From the NCBI RefSeq assembly GCF_016919005.1, contig NZ_JAFFQE010000011.1, positions 23,865 through 87,864 on the forward strand: a DNA stretch of 64,000 nucleotides, in the 5' to 3' direction. Source of the stretch: Desulfopila inferna. GTDB taxonomy: Bacteria > Desulfobacterota > Desulfobulbia > Desulfobulbales > Desulfocapsaceae. Under the pieces are notes generated by a model, which was given only the letters and a program-made list of their open reading frames with translations, ran no database searches and was not told the DNA's origin. The position numbers were made by a program, and so were the translations under genes. Positions 55,435-63,904 of this stretch are shown here, piece after piece; within the stretch, counting starts at the first letter, position 1, and each line of letters opens with the position of its first letter.

Positions 55435-57303
55435 TCATACCATCACACCTGGAAAAAGAATCGTAAACACTGTGCCCTCTCCTTCCAAACTGGTCACCTT
55501 TACCTGTCCCCGGTGTAGTTTGACGATCTGAGAGACAATTGACAGACCAAGGCCAATGCCGTCATCCCGCAAGCTGACAAAGGGGTCCATTACCTTTTCG
55601 ATTTTTGCTTCCGGAATGCCGCAGCCGCCGTCCTCAATAGAAATCGAGAGCCAGTTGCGCTGAATGGCAAAAGGATTGTCCAGCGACCTCTCGATCACCT
55701 TACCATCCGGATACTCTTTCCGGTTAACCATCCCCACTCTTATGGTAATTATCCCCCCTTCAGGCATTGCCTGAATTGAGTTGAGACAGATATTCCAGAA
55801 TACCTGACGGATTTGATATCGATCCGCTTCTATGGGAAGAATACCCTCGTCATACTCCCTGATAAATACATACCCTTCTTCCCGATATCGCTCTTCTGTG
55901 GCCGACAGAGTCTCCTCAAGAAGGCGAATCACATCAGTTTCGACGAGTACCGGTGGAGCCGGTCTGGCAAAAGAGAGAAAGGCCTTCAGGGTGTTGTCAA
56001 GCCGTTCGACTTCATCGATAATAAATCGGGCGGCGCGCTCTCTCATTTCCCAGGGCCGCCGTCGGTCCAGAACCACCTGGGCTGAACCCTGGATCACTCC
56101 CAGAGGGTTTTTGATTTCATGTGCAATACCCGCCGTCATCTCACCAACGGCGGCCAATTTCTCCTTCTCCGCCAACTCGACATAGGTTTGTTTAAGTTCC
56201 GCCAGACTCTTGCGTAGTGACGAGGCCATGCCGTTAAAGGAGGCTGCCAGGTCACTGGCGATATCTGGATCGGTTATCTCGACCTTGTACTCGAGGTCTC
56301 CGCTGCTGATCCTGTCAATGCCCTGCTGCAGAGTATGCAGCGGACGAATAACCGTTCGAGCAAGCAGGTAACTGAGAATACTGGAAAGCAGGATACCGAT
56401 GATGATCAGTGAGGATGTCGACTTTTTTATAAAGCGGATAGTTTCATAATACTCTGAAAACGGCAGTGTCACTCCGACGGTCCAGTCCTTTCCCGGATAA
56501 TCGGCATAGGCGGTAAAATAGTCTTTGCCCTTAAAGGTTATCAGCCCGAAATCGCTGCTGTTGCTTTGCAGACGTTCACGGCAGTACCGGAGAAGCCCAA
56601 TATGCTGTTCATTCCAGGGAAGCTGCACAAGACCGGGATGGGCGATGACATGTCCCTGTTTATTCTCGAATATGTAGGCGAAGCCCTCTTTGCCGATTTC
56701 GATACCTTCTAGAAATCGGGAAAAGGCCGACAGATCGATATCAATGCCGCAGACACCCTGGAGTTCGCCGTCTTCGGCAAAAATCGGTATTGAAACCGTG
56801 ATGCCGGGCTTCTGCGTGGAAGCAAAAATATAAACGTCCGTCCAGTGGAGATCTCCTGTTTCTACCGCACCCTGGTACCAGGGACGAACACGCGGATCAA
56901 AAATGGAATGCACCTCGGGAATCTGCGGAGGCACCATAAAAAATCCGCCGCCGGTGTCTCCATAATAGATATTGACAAATTCCGGATGGTCCTTCTGGAA
57001 GAGACTGAAATAATGAAGCAGTTCATTCTGATTTGCGGCATCTACAAGGTTGTCCTCCAGCAATGATTTAATCAAGCGAACATTGTATTTATGCTGATCC
57101 AGAAAGGAACTGATCCGCATGGTAATCTGTGCGGCGGTGCTGATGGTATATTGCTGGATCTGATTTTCCACAACCTTATAGGCCTGAAGAAAACCGATAT
57201 ACCCCGTTCCGGGAATGAAAATAAAAATGATCAGGGACAGTGCCAGAAAGACACGTATTTGAAAAGAATGAATATAACGTTGAAAGAGACTCAGAATTTT
57301 CAA
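55435..57303 (-). CDS. dCache sensor histidine kinase
   Basis: 622 aa membrane kinase. N-terminal helix (about residues 16-36), large periplasmic dCache domain (about 40-295; 'RVRPWYQGAVETGDLHWTDVY', 'GVCGIDIDLSAFS'), second helix, HAMP, and DctB-like transmitter with HisKA (His395 in TAGIAHEIKNPLG) and HATPase ('FWNICLNSIQAMPEGG', 'GGCGIPEAKIEKVMDPF', 'GIGLGLSIVSQ'). Matches the DctB family that senses organic acids directly. The partner regulator is next, and the lipoprotein upstream overlaps its start by 4 bases. Ligand unknown. Confidence 0.93.
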   Translation of the reverse strand: MKILSLFQRYIHSFQIRVFLALSLIIFIFIPGTGYIGFLQAYKVVENQIQQYTISTAAQITMRISSFLDQHKYNVRLIKSLLEDNLVDAANQNELLHYFSLFQKDHPEFVNIYYGDTGGGFFMVPPQIPEVHSIFDPRVRPWYQGAVETGDLHWTDVYIFASTQKPGITVSIPIFAEDGELQGVCGIDIDLSAFSRFLEGIEIGKEGFAYIFENKQGHVIAHPGLVQLPWNEQHIGLLRYCRERLQSNSSDFGLITFKGKDYFTAYADYPGKDWTVGVTLPFSEYYETIRFIKKSTSSLIIIGILLSSILSYLLARTVIRPLHTLQQGIDRISSGDLEYKVEITDPDIASDLAASFNGMASSLRKSLAELKQTYVELAEKEKLAAVGEMTAGIAHEIKNPLGVIQGSAQVVLDRRRPWEMRERAARFIIDEVERLDNTLKAFLSFARPAPPVLVETDVIRLLEETLSATEERYREEGYVFIREYDEGILPIEADRYQIRQVFWNICLNSIQAMPEGGIITIRVGMVNRKEYPDGKVIERSLDNPFAIQRNWLSISIEDGGCGIPEAKIEKVMDPFVSLRDDGIGLGLSIVSQIVKLHRGQVKVTSLEGEGTVFTILFPGVMV

Positions 57304-58181
57304 GTGTCGCCCCTCTCGGATCGAATAGTTTGTATCTCCCTCTGGATATCGCCGAGGATATGGACATTGGAAAATTTTTGCTCCACAAATTCCTGCGCTA
57401 TGACCAAAGCTTCATCAACATGAAGTCGCTCTTCCAGAATGAGTTGCAAAGCAAATCCCGTGGCAGCGTTATTTCGATACTCCCTCCACAGACCGGCAAA
57501 GGCGGACCACGCCTCTTCTCTTTTTTCGCTGTGCCTGACTATCTCCAATAGTGCAAGTGCCGCCCAATGCTTTGCAGACGGGGAGTTCAGTGAAGCCTGC
57601 GGGATTTCCTCCCGCGAATGAATAATACTGACCCATGGCGGCGGAGGCAGCAGAGAGATCTGTTCATTGCCATACTCACTGACGATACTATAAAAATATT
57701 CATTCCCTTTTTGCGGATCCTTGAGCAGGCCTGCATAGATCCAGCCTATATACCAATAGGCTTTTACCTGTATTTCCGGATGATCGCCATATTCATGCAG
57801 GATGTTCTGGTACTCCTTTATTGCCGCAAGGCTGCTCTGCTCGGCGGCAAAACGATAATCGGAGCCAAGTTGCAGATAGGCGAGATCGAGAGCCGCCATG
57901 CCGCAGAGCCGCTTGTTATCAGGATAAAGTGACAAAAAAGCCTGCAGAGCCGCTCGTTTTTCCCCGATATCTGCAAACCAGGACCTGGTATAATTAAATT
58001 GTTCAGCCGCAGTTACAAAGACAGGTACCCTGATGCCGGAGATCTCGATGAAGGATTGTTCAGCGATCGAGGTTGTTACACGGGGAGGCGTTTCATCGCA
58101 TGAGAACAGAAGAATCGACTGCAAAAGCAAGACGATCCAGGCAATTCTACGGCCATGCGATCTCATCCCAACACCAGGCAT
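57300..58181 (-). CDS. TPR-type lipoprotein, kinase-associated
   Basis: 293 aa. Lipoprotein signal with lipobox LFSC near residue 28. The rest is helical and TPR-like ('ALQAFLSLYPDNKRLCGMAALDLAYLQLG', 'KAYWYIGWIYAGLLKDPQKGNEYF') without a known family match. It overlaps the histidine kinase by 4 bases and is the first gene of the operon, so it is probably translationally coupled. A periplasmic lipoprotein next to a periplasmic sensor suggests a role in ligand delivery or signal modulation; this is inference. Alternative start at ATG 58166; no strong ribosome site at either. Confidence 0.65.
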   Translation of the reverse strand: MPGVGMRSHGRRIAWIVLLLQSILLFSCDETPPRVTTSIAEQSFIEISGIRVPVFVTAAEQFNYTRSWFADIGEKRAALQAFLSLYPDNKRLCGMAALDLAYLQLGSDYRFAAEQSSLAAIKEYQNILHEYGDHPEIQVKAYWYIGWIYAGLLKDPQKGNEYFYSIVSEYGNEQISLLPPPPWVSIIHSREEIPQASLNSPSAKHWAALALLEIVRHSEKREEAWSAFAGLWREYRNNAATGFALQLILEERLHVDEALVIAQEFVEQKFSNVHILGDIQREIQTIRSERGDT

Positions 58182-58221
58182 TTCTTAAAAGAAATCATTG
58201 TGCTCGCTCCTCATGGCACTG

Positions 58222-58236
58222 GAAGTGCCTTACTTC
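58222..58236. promoter_or_regulatory. palindrome 1, candidate activator site
   Basis: GAAGT-GCCTT-ACTTC, 5-base perfect arms. Its centre is 41 bp from that of palindrome 2, about four helical turns, which share the GCCTT core. A third, weaker version (AGTGCCTTACT) is at 49288. Confidence 0.55.
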
Positions 58237-58262
58237 ATAACGGCTGCTGCAGAAATTTTGGC

Positions 58263-58277
58263 AAGGTGCCTTACCTT
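58263..58277. promoter_or_regulatory. palindrome 2, candidate activator site
   Basis: AAGGT-GCCTT-ACCTT, 5-base perfect arms around the same GCCTT core as palindrome 1. Candidate binding site pair of the NtrC-type regulator; position suits an enhancer for the sigma-54 promoter about 400 bp away and autoregulation of the sensor operon. Confidence 0.55.
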
Positions 58278-58667
58278 AGCAAATCACATGTCATATCGCC
58301 GGAAATCAATTTTCTTTCTCCGCAGTTGCCGTTGGACTAAGTTATGTTTAGTTACGCTGGTTTTGAACAATTCTTAACCTGAGATATTGGTCATCTATTA
58401 CCTTTTCCTTTGAATATAGACGAATATATGTTTTCACGCTCACTAAAGTTGATGAAATGATCAAAGAATCCCACAGATAGCTTTTTTTACAACACTATTG
58501 AACAAGCAATTCATTGCGCGTATAGTATTTTTTGAGTAAATGATCAATTTTCTTCAACTGCACATACACTGCAATGGTATACTTGAGGGACCACTGTGCT
58601 GCGCTGGAGCTATCAGATACTCTCTTGTAACCTATCTCTTGCTTTTTTCTATCATTTTTTATATACT

Positions 58668-58684
58668 TTGGCATAAAGTTTGCT
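58668..58684 (+). promoter_or_regulatory. sigma-54 promoter of the TAXI-TRAP operon
   Basis: TTGGCATAAAGTTTGCT has GG at 58670-58671 and GC at 58682-58683, exactly 10 bases apart, as in the -24/-12 consensus TGGCAC-N5-TTGC. It is oriented toward the TAXI gene and would give a leader of about 210 bases. Confidence 0.75.
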
Positions 58685-58908
58685 GAATATTCTCTCAGTG
58701 AGCTATACACCACCATCCGGGGATTTCTAAAAGGAAATATGCGGCAGTTCTCAAACACCGTCGCGTTGTATGATTGAGCACTGTCTTATCCTTTCCCGGC
58801 GGCCCACACCGCCGAATGACATCACCAAACGGTTTCGGAGCCGTCGGTTCCGGCAAGTCTTTCCATTCGGGAAGTAACGTAAAAAAAAAGAACATAAGGA
58901 GAGATCAC

Positions 58909-59883
58909 ATGAAAAAAGGTTTGATGCTTGCAGCAGCAGCGATGTTCGGCTTCGCCGCCACTTTCAGCAGTGCACCTTCAGTCGGTGCACAGCAGTTTGT
59001 CACCATCGGCACTGGCGGAGTTACCGGAGTTTATTATCCAACTGGAGGAGCAATCTGTCGTCTTGTCAACAAAGGCAAGAGCGAGCATGGCATCCGCTGC
59101 TCCGTCGAGTCAACCGGCGGTTCGGTATACAACCTCAACGCCATCGCTGAAGGCGAACTCGATATGGGTGTCGCCCAGTCCGACTGGCAGTATCATGCTT
59201 ATCACGGCACCTCCAAATTCTCCGATGCCGGCCCCAACAAAGATCTCAGAGCCGTCTTCTCTATTCATCCGGAACCATTCACGGTAGTGGCGCGGGCTGA
59301 CTCAGGAATCAAGAATTTCAAGGATCTTAAGGGCAAAAGAGTCAATATCGGCAATCCCGGTTCCGGACAACGAGGTACCATGGAAGTGGTCATGGCAAAA
59401 ATGGGCTGGACCAAAGAAGACTTCAAACTGGCCACGGAGTTGAAATCTTCAGAGCAGTCCGGTGCGTTGTGCGACAACAAGATCGATGCCATCGTTTTTA
59501 CCGTCGGTCATCCCAGCGGCTCAATCCAGGAAGCAACCACCTCTTGTGATTCCGTGCTGGTAAACGTCACCGGTCCTGAAATCGAAGAGCTGGTTAAGGA
59601 AAATGATTACTACCGTATGGCCACCATTCCCGCCGGCATGTACCGCGGCAATGACGAAGACACAACAACCTTTGGCGTCGGCGCCACATTCGTTTCTTCG
59701 GCCAAAGTTTCCGAAGATATCATTTATCAGGTGGTCAAGGCTGTTTTTGAGGATTTCGACCAGTTCAAGAAACTTCATCCGGCCTTCTCTATTCTGAAAA
59801 AAGAAGAGATGGTAAAAGACGGTCTCTCTGCGCCGTTGCATGATGGTGCCAAGAAGTATTTTAAAGAAGCCGGTCTCCTGTAG
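58909..59883 (+). CDS. TAXI-family TRAP transporter solute-binding protein
   Basis: 324 aa from ATG 58909, which has AAGGAGAG upstream; an in-frame upstream extension to 58774 is open but not signal-like. Signal peptide (ending SVGAQQF near 27) and the TAXI domain: '[24 protein letters not shown]' at the start, '[14 protein letters not shown]', '[24 protein letters not shown]' and '[13 protein letters not shown]'. TAXI binding proteins bind dicarboxylates, glutamate or other organic anions in the periplasm. The fused permease follows after 240 bases with a strong hairpin between. Controlled by a sigma-54 promoter. Confidence 0.93.
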   Translation: MKKGLMLAAAAMFGFAATFSSAPSVGAQQFVTIGTGGVTGVYYPTGGAICRLVNKGKSEHGIRCSVESTGGSVYNLNAIAEGELDMGVAQSDWQYHAYHGTSKFSDAGPNKDLRAVFSIHPEPFTVVARADSGIKNFKDLKGKRVNIGNPGSGQRGTMEVVMAKMGWTKEDFKLATELKSSEQSGALCDNKIDAIVFTVGHPSGSIQEATTSCDSVLVNVTGPEIEELVKENDYYRMATIPAGMYRGNDEDTTTFGVGATFVSSAKVSEDIIYQVVKAVFEDFDQFKKLHPAFSILKKEEMVKDGLSAPLHDGAKKYFKEAGLL

Positions 59884-59905
59884 ATCTATTTTTCCATTTT
59901 TCAAC

Positions 59906-59934
59906 TTCCGGGAGAAGTACTGCTTCTCCCGGAA
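59906..59934 (+). promoter_or_regulatory. intercistronic hairpin between TRAP binding protein and permease
   Basis: TTCCGGGAGAAG (59906-59917) and CTTCTCCCGGAA (59923-59934) are perfect 12-base arms around the loop TACTG. No T-run follows. It probably protects the 3' end of the binding-protein message or attenuates the permease, giving more binding protein than permease. Confidence 0.75.
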
Positions 59935-60124
59935 CGGGATAGATACACCACTACCGGAACGGCATGCTCCGTATCCCGCATTTATCTTCCTTTTGGAATG
60001 AGGTAGTACCGGGGCGATATGAACAAGCTACCGCTTTTTACCACTTCGTCCTCCCCGTACACAGTTTGAGAGAATACCACAATAGACCAGTAAATTACCT
60101 ACTCATTCAAGGGAGAACAGCACG

Positions 60125-62743
60125 ATGAGTAAGCCCACCGAAAAACAGCTTTCCGAAGAACAGCTGCATGAAATAATTGCCAAAGCGGATACAGGAGCAC
60201 GTCATCCGACAGGCGCAGTCCCTAAAAAAGTTTTGTTCTTTGTGCCGCTGCTCTGGACGCTGTTTCAGCTCTGGTATGCCTCGCCGCTACCGTTTATGCT
60301 CGACTTCTTCGTCCTCAACAATACCGAGGCGCGTTCTGTACATCTGGCTTTTGCCATGTTTCTTTCGTATACGGCGTTTCCCACCTTGAAATCTTCACCA
60401 AAGGACTACATTCCAATTCAGGACTGGATTGTCGGGTTTATAGCTGCATTTTGCGCGGGTTATATCTTTCTCTTCTATGATCAGCTGTCGACAAGGCCGG
60501 GTCTGCCGACCACCATTGATTTGGTTGTGGCAGTGGTCGGACTTATCCTGCTGCTGGAAGCCACCCGCCGGGCACTGGGACCACCTCTGATGATCGTTGC
60601 CTCGATATTTATTCTCTATACCTTCGCCGGCTCCCACATGCCTGCCGTAATAGCACATAAGGGCGCCAGTCTGGTCAAAGGGATGTCTCATTACTGGCTC
60701 ACTACCGAAGGTGTTTACGGTGTAGCCCTGGGTGTTTCCACCTCAATGGTTTTTATGTTCGTGCTCTTTGGCTCGCTGCTTGAGGCAGCCGGTGCAGGCA
60801 ATTACTTTATCCGCACCGCCTTTGCCGGACTGGGCCACCTGCGTGGCGGCCCGGCCAAGGCCGCTGTGGTTTCTTCAGCCATGACCGGACTTGTTTCAGG
60901 CTCCTCTATTGCCAATGTGGTCACCACCGGTACCTTTACTATCCCGCTGATGAAAAAGGTTGGATTTTCTGCAGAGAAGGCGGGAGCGGTTGAGGTGGCC
61001 TCCTCCACCAACGGCCAGCTTACTCCGCCGGTCATGGGAGCTGCGGCCTTCCTTATGGTGGAGTATGTCGGCATCTCTTATGTCGAAGTGATCAAGCACG
61101 CCTTTTTGCCTGCCATCATTTCCTATATCGCCCTGGTTTATATCGTTCACCTCGAAGCATGCAAGATGGGTCTTAAAGGACTGGAGAAGACAAGAACCAA
61201 GACCATGGCCCAGGGTGTGCTGAGCTTCGCAGTTACCATCCTTTCTTTGATTATTATCGGCGGGGTAACCTACTACGGACTTGGATGGATCAAGACTGTT
61301 GCCGGCGATGCCACTATGACTATAGTGGTCTTTCTGCTGCTGGCCGCCTACCTGCTGCTGATCTATGTGGCCACCCGGGTGCCTGAACTGGTAGTGACCA
61401 CCGAGATAAAGGAACTGCCTCCTCTGGGAGCTACCGCCCAGGCAGGACTCTATTTTCTTCTGCCCATCGTCGTGCTGATGTGGTGTCTTACCGTGGAGCG
61501 TCTCTCCCCCTCACTTTCTGCTTTCTGGGCCACAGTGCTTTTGCTCTTTATCGTTGTCACCCAGCGCCCCCTCAAAGGCTGGCTGCGCAGAGCAACAGGG
61601 ACTGAATTTTCCGCCAGGCGCGGCTTTGAAGATTTGATCGAGGGTATGGTTTCAGGGGCGAGAAACATGATAGGAATCGGCGTTGCCACCGCAGCTGCCG
61701 GTATTATTGTCGGTACCGTGACCTTAACCGGCATAGGATTGGTGATGACGGAATTTGTCGAATTCATTTCAGGCGGCAATCTTCTTCTTATCCTGTTGTT
61801 TACAGCAGTGATCAGCCTGCTGCTCGGCATGGGGTTGCCCACCACCGCCAATTATATCGTAGTCTCCACTCTGATGGCACCGGTGATTGTCAATCTTGGA
61901 GCGGCAAACGGCCTGATTGTGCCGCTGATTGCCGTACACCTTTTTGTTTTCTACTTCGGCATTCTTGCCGACGATACCCCGCCGGTGGGACTGGCGGCTT
62001 TTGCCGCGGCGGGAATATCGGGTGGCGACCCTATACGTACCGGTATTCAGGGATTCGGCTACGATATCCGCACTGCTATCCTGCCTTTTATTTTCATCTT
62101 CAACACTGAGATTTTGATGATCGGCATCGGTTCCCCATTGCATCTGATAATCGTAATCGCCGCCTCCGTCATGGCCATGCTTGTTTTCGCTGCGGCAACC
62201 CAGAGATATATGCTTACCAAGAATCGCCTCTGGGAGACAGCAGCCCTGCTTTTTGTCGCCTTTCTACTACTGCGTCCAGGATTCTTCTGGGACAGGGCAT
62301 ATCCGGAATTTATTGACGAATCAGCCATGAATATGGCCGAAATCGTTGGGGAAATGGCACCCGGATCACAGTTGAGGATCATGGTCACCGGTGAGGATTT
62401 TCATGGCAATAATTATATTAAAACGCTTATGTTGCCTGTAGGCGACGAGCCGACCGGAGAACAGCGTCTTGATGCCATAGGTTTTCAGACCAGAATGGAG
62501 GGAGATAAAACCATAGTGGACACTGTTGCTTTTGCCAGCCAGGCAGAGAAGACGGGTCTTGATTTCGAGCAGGAAATCATCAGTGTCCAGGTCCAGTCCG
62601 ACAGGCCGCCGAAACAGCTGGTTTTCATACCGGCGGTTATGTTATTTGCCGTCGTCTGGTGGCTGCAGCGCCGTAGGAGCAGAAAAGAACGGGCCCTTGA
62701 ACAGGTCTACGAAAAAAACAGAACAGCAGGTCAAAATACATGA
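60125..62743 (+). CDS. TRAP transporter fused permease (TAXI-type)
   Basis: 872 aa, the fused DctQ-DctM form usual for TAXI systems: N-terminal small-permease helices, then the large 12-helix permease with 'SAMTGLVSGSSIANVVTTGTFTIPLMKK', 'STNGQLTPPVMGAAAFLM' and 'LLGMGLPTTANYIVVSTLMAPV' , 'ADDTPPVGLAAFAAAGISGGDP', and a C-terminal domain (about 750-840) ahead of a basic tail. Secondary, ion-coupled uptake of the substrate delivered by the binding protein. GGGAGA precedes the ATG by 9 bases. It follows a hairpin that may reduce its expression relative to the binding protein. Confidence 0.94.
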   Translation: MSKPTEKQLSEEQLHEIIAKADTGARHPTGAVPKKVLFFVPLLWTLFQLWYASPLPFMLDFFVLNNTEARSVHLAFAMFLSYTAFPTLKSSPKDYIPIQDWIVGFIAAFCAGYIFLFYDQLSTRPGLPTTIDLVVAVVGLILLLEATRRALGPPLMIVASIFILYTFAGSHMPAVIAHKGASLVKGMSHYWLTTEGVYGVALGVSTSMVFMFVLFGSLLEAAGAGNYFIRTAFAGLGHLRGGPAKAAVVSSAMTGLVSGSSIANVVTTGTFTIPLMKKVGFSAEKAGAVEVASSTNGQLTPPVMGAAAFLMVEYVGISYVEVIKHAFLPAIISYIALVYIVHLEACKMGLKGLEKTRTKTMAQGVLSFAVTILSLIIIGGVTYYGLGWIKTVAGDATMTIVVFLLLAAYLLLIYVATRVPELVVTTEIKELPPLGATAQAGLYFLLPIVVLMWCLTVERLSPSLSAFWATVLLLFIVVTQRPLKGWLRRATGTEFSARRGFEDLIEGMVSGARNMIGIGVATAAAGIIVGTVTLTGIGLVMTEFVEFISGGNLLLILLFTAVISLLLGMGLPTTANYIVVSTLMAPVIVNLGAANGLIVPLIAVHLFVFYFGILADDTPPVGLAAFAAAGISGGDPIRTGIQGFGYDIRTAILPFIFIFNTEILMIGIGSPLHLIIVIAASVMAMLVFAAATQRYMLTKNRLWETAALLFVAFLLLRPGFFWDRAYPEFIDESAMNMAEIVGEMAPGSQLRIMVTGEDFHGNNYIKTLMLPVGDEPTGEQRLDAIGFQTRMEGDKTIVDTVAFASQAEKTGLDFEQEIISVQVQSDRPPKQLVFIPAVMLFAVVWWLQRRRSRKERALEQVYEKNRTAGQNT

Positions 62744-62775
62744 TTCCCTGTCCTCCTGCTCCCCGAACAGGGTCG

Positions 62776-62802
62776 TTCTAATCCAGCTCAACTGGATTAG
62801 AA
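62776..62802 (+). promoter_or_regulatory. hairpin between TRAP permease and usp
   Basis: TTCTAATCCAG (62776-62786) and CTGGATTAGAA (62792-62802) are perfect 11-base arms around CTCAA. No T-run. TAATCCAGCTCAA recurs, inverted, at 63817-63830 before the next operon. Confidence 0.55.
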
Positions 62803-62830
62803 TGCATATGAGAATAATATGGAGAATACC

Positions 62831-63337
62831 ATGATTAGCAAGATACTCGTTCCTATCGCCTTTTCCAAATATTCCAAAGGAATCCTGAATTTTGCCTCTT
62901 CTCTGGCAAAACCTCTCGGGGCCAGGCTGCTGATCACCAATGTAGTCAACGAACGGGATATTGAAGCCGTCGAGCGCATCTCCAGCTTCGGCTACAAGGT
63001 TGACGGAGATCACTATATCGCCACAATCCAGAAGGAAAGGATCGGAATTCTCGAGACGATGCTGGAAGAGCTCCAAATCGCTGATGATGACTATGACTTT
63101 ATCTTTCTTGCGGGAGACCCCAGTACAGAGCTGCTCAGGCTTGTCCTCAAAGAACATGTCGACCTAGTAGTAATGGGGACCAAGGCCAAAGACCTGCGCA
63201 GTATCTTCACAGGTTCCGTGGCCGAAAGGATGTTCCGTAAATCTCCTGTCTCCATCGTCTCCTACCGTGATAAAGAAATCGCCAACGCACTGGAGAAGAA
63301 GCTCAGGAAGGAATTACATCTTAAATCTGCAGATTGA
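62831..63337 (+). CDS. universal stress protein (UspA family)
   Basis: 168 aa from ATG 62831, with GGAGAA upstream. A single Usp domain: 'ILVPIAFSKYSKGILNFASSLAKPLGARLLITNV' and the ATP-binding G-x2-G-x9-GS signature in 'VVMGTKAKDLRSIFTGSVAERMF'. A C-terminal helical tail is rich in Lys and Glu. Universal stress proteins are often encoded next to TRAP permeases (as TeaD is with TeaABC) and can tune transporter activity; co-expression with the TAXI-TRAP genes supports such a role here. Cytoplasmic. Confidence 0.9.
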   Translation: MISKILVPIAFSKYSKGILNFASSLAKPLGARLLITNVVNERDIEAVERISSFGYKVDGDHYIATIQKERIGILETMLEELQIADDDYDFIFLAGDPSTELLRLVLKEHVDLVVMGTKAKDLRSIFTGSVAERMFRKSPVSIVSYRDKEIANALEKKLRKELHLKSAD

Positions 63338-63904
63338 TGACTTTTAAACGAACTCCTCTATTAATGAGGGCGTTAAACGCTGGCTATTTTGTTGTAGATC
63401 TAAAGCATCCTCAGGACGCAAGAGTGGAAACTTCCGCAACTGCTGTTTTTACAAAAAGCTGTCTGCGATCAAACACTTGACCATATCCTCAATTTGTTCC
63501 ATATCTCACCGTTTTAAATGGTTATTTTCTTAATTCTCAACATCTTCATCTTTTTCTTTTGATGATTTAATCAAAAATTCGATGTTGACTTTTCCCAAGA
63601 ACAAATAGAAACATCAAGGCTGTAATTTTTTCCTATTTCTATATCCGGCAAATATATCGATTCTTCTCTTGTGGATTGTATATTTTTATTGTATACAATT
63701 TTCAGGCATGGAGATTGCTTTATTTTTCTTGATTATCAAGAATCAACGGGGGTAAGCACTTTTAGAACAAGGCTGAACATAAATCGCGGTTCACGTCATG
63801 TCTAGTCTACCCCGATTGAGCTGGATTAATAGATGTTAATACAGAAAAAACCGGTAAAATGGAATTAGGTATTTTTAGGGAACAATAACGCCAAGAGGAC
63901 ATAC
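63338..63904. other. intergenic region, AT-rich
   Basis: 567 bases with no supported gene. Contains the inverted copy of the TAATCCAGCTCAA motif (63817-63830) and leads to the ribosome site of the ferredoxin-like gene at the right edge. Confidence 0.5.

Larger units (their letters stand above)
58182..58908. other. divergent regulatory region of the sensor operon and TAXI-TRAP operon
   Basis: 727 bases. Holds two matching palindromes (58222-58236 and 58263-58277) and a sigma-54 promoter (58668-58684). The remainder is AT-rich with no supported gene; the 87-codon minus-strand frame at 58495-58758 has no protein-like features. Confidence 0.75.

Noticed and set aside
58495..58758. 87-codon minus-strand gene between sensor operon and TAXI gene
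   Set aside because: It runs across the sigma-54 promoter region, has no start signal and no family pattern.
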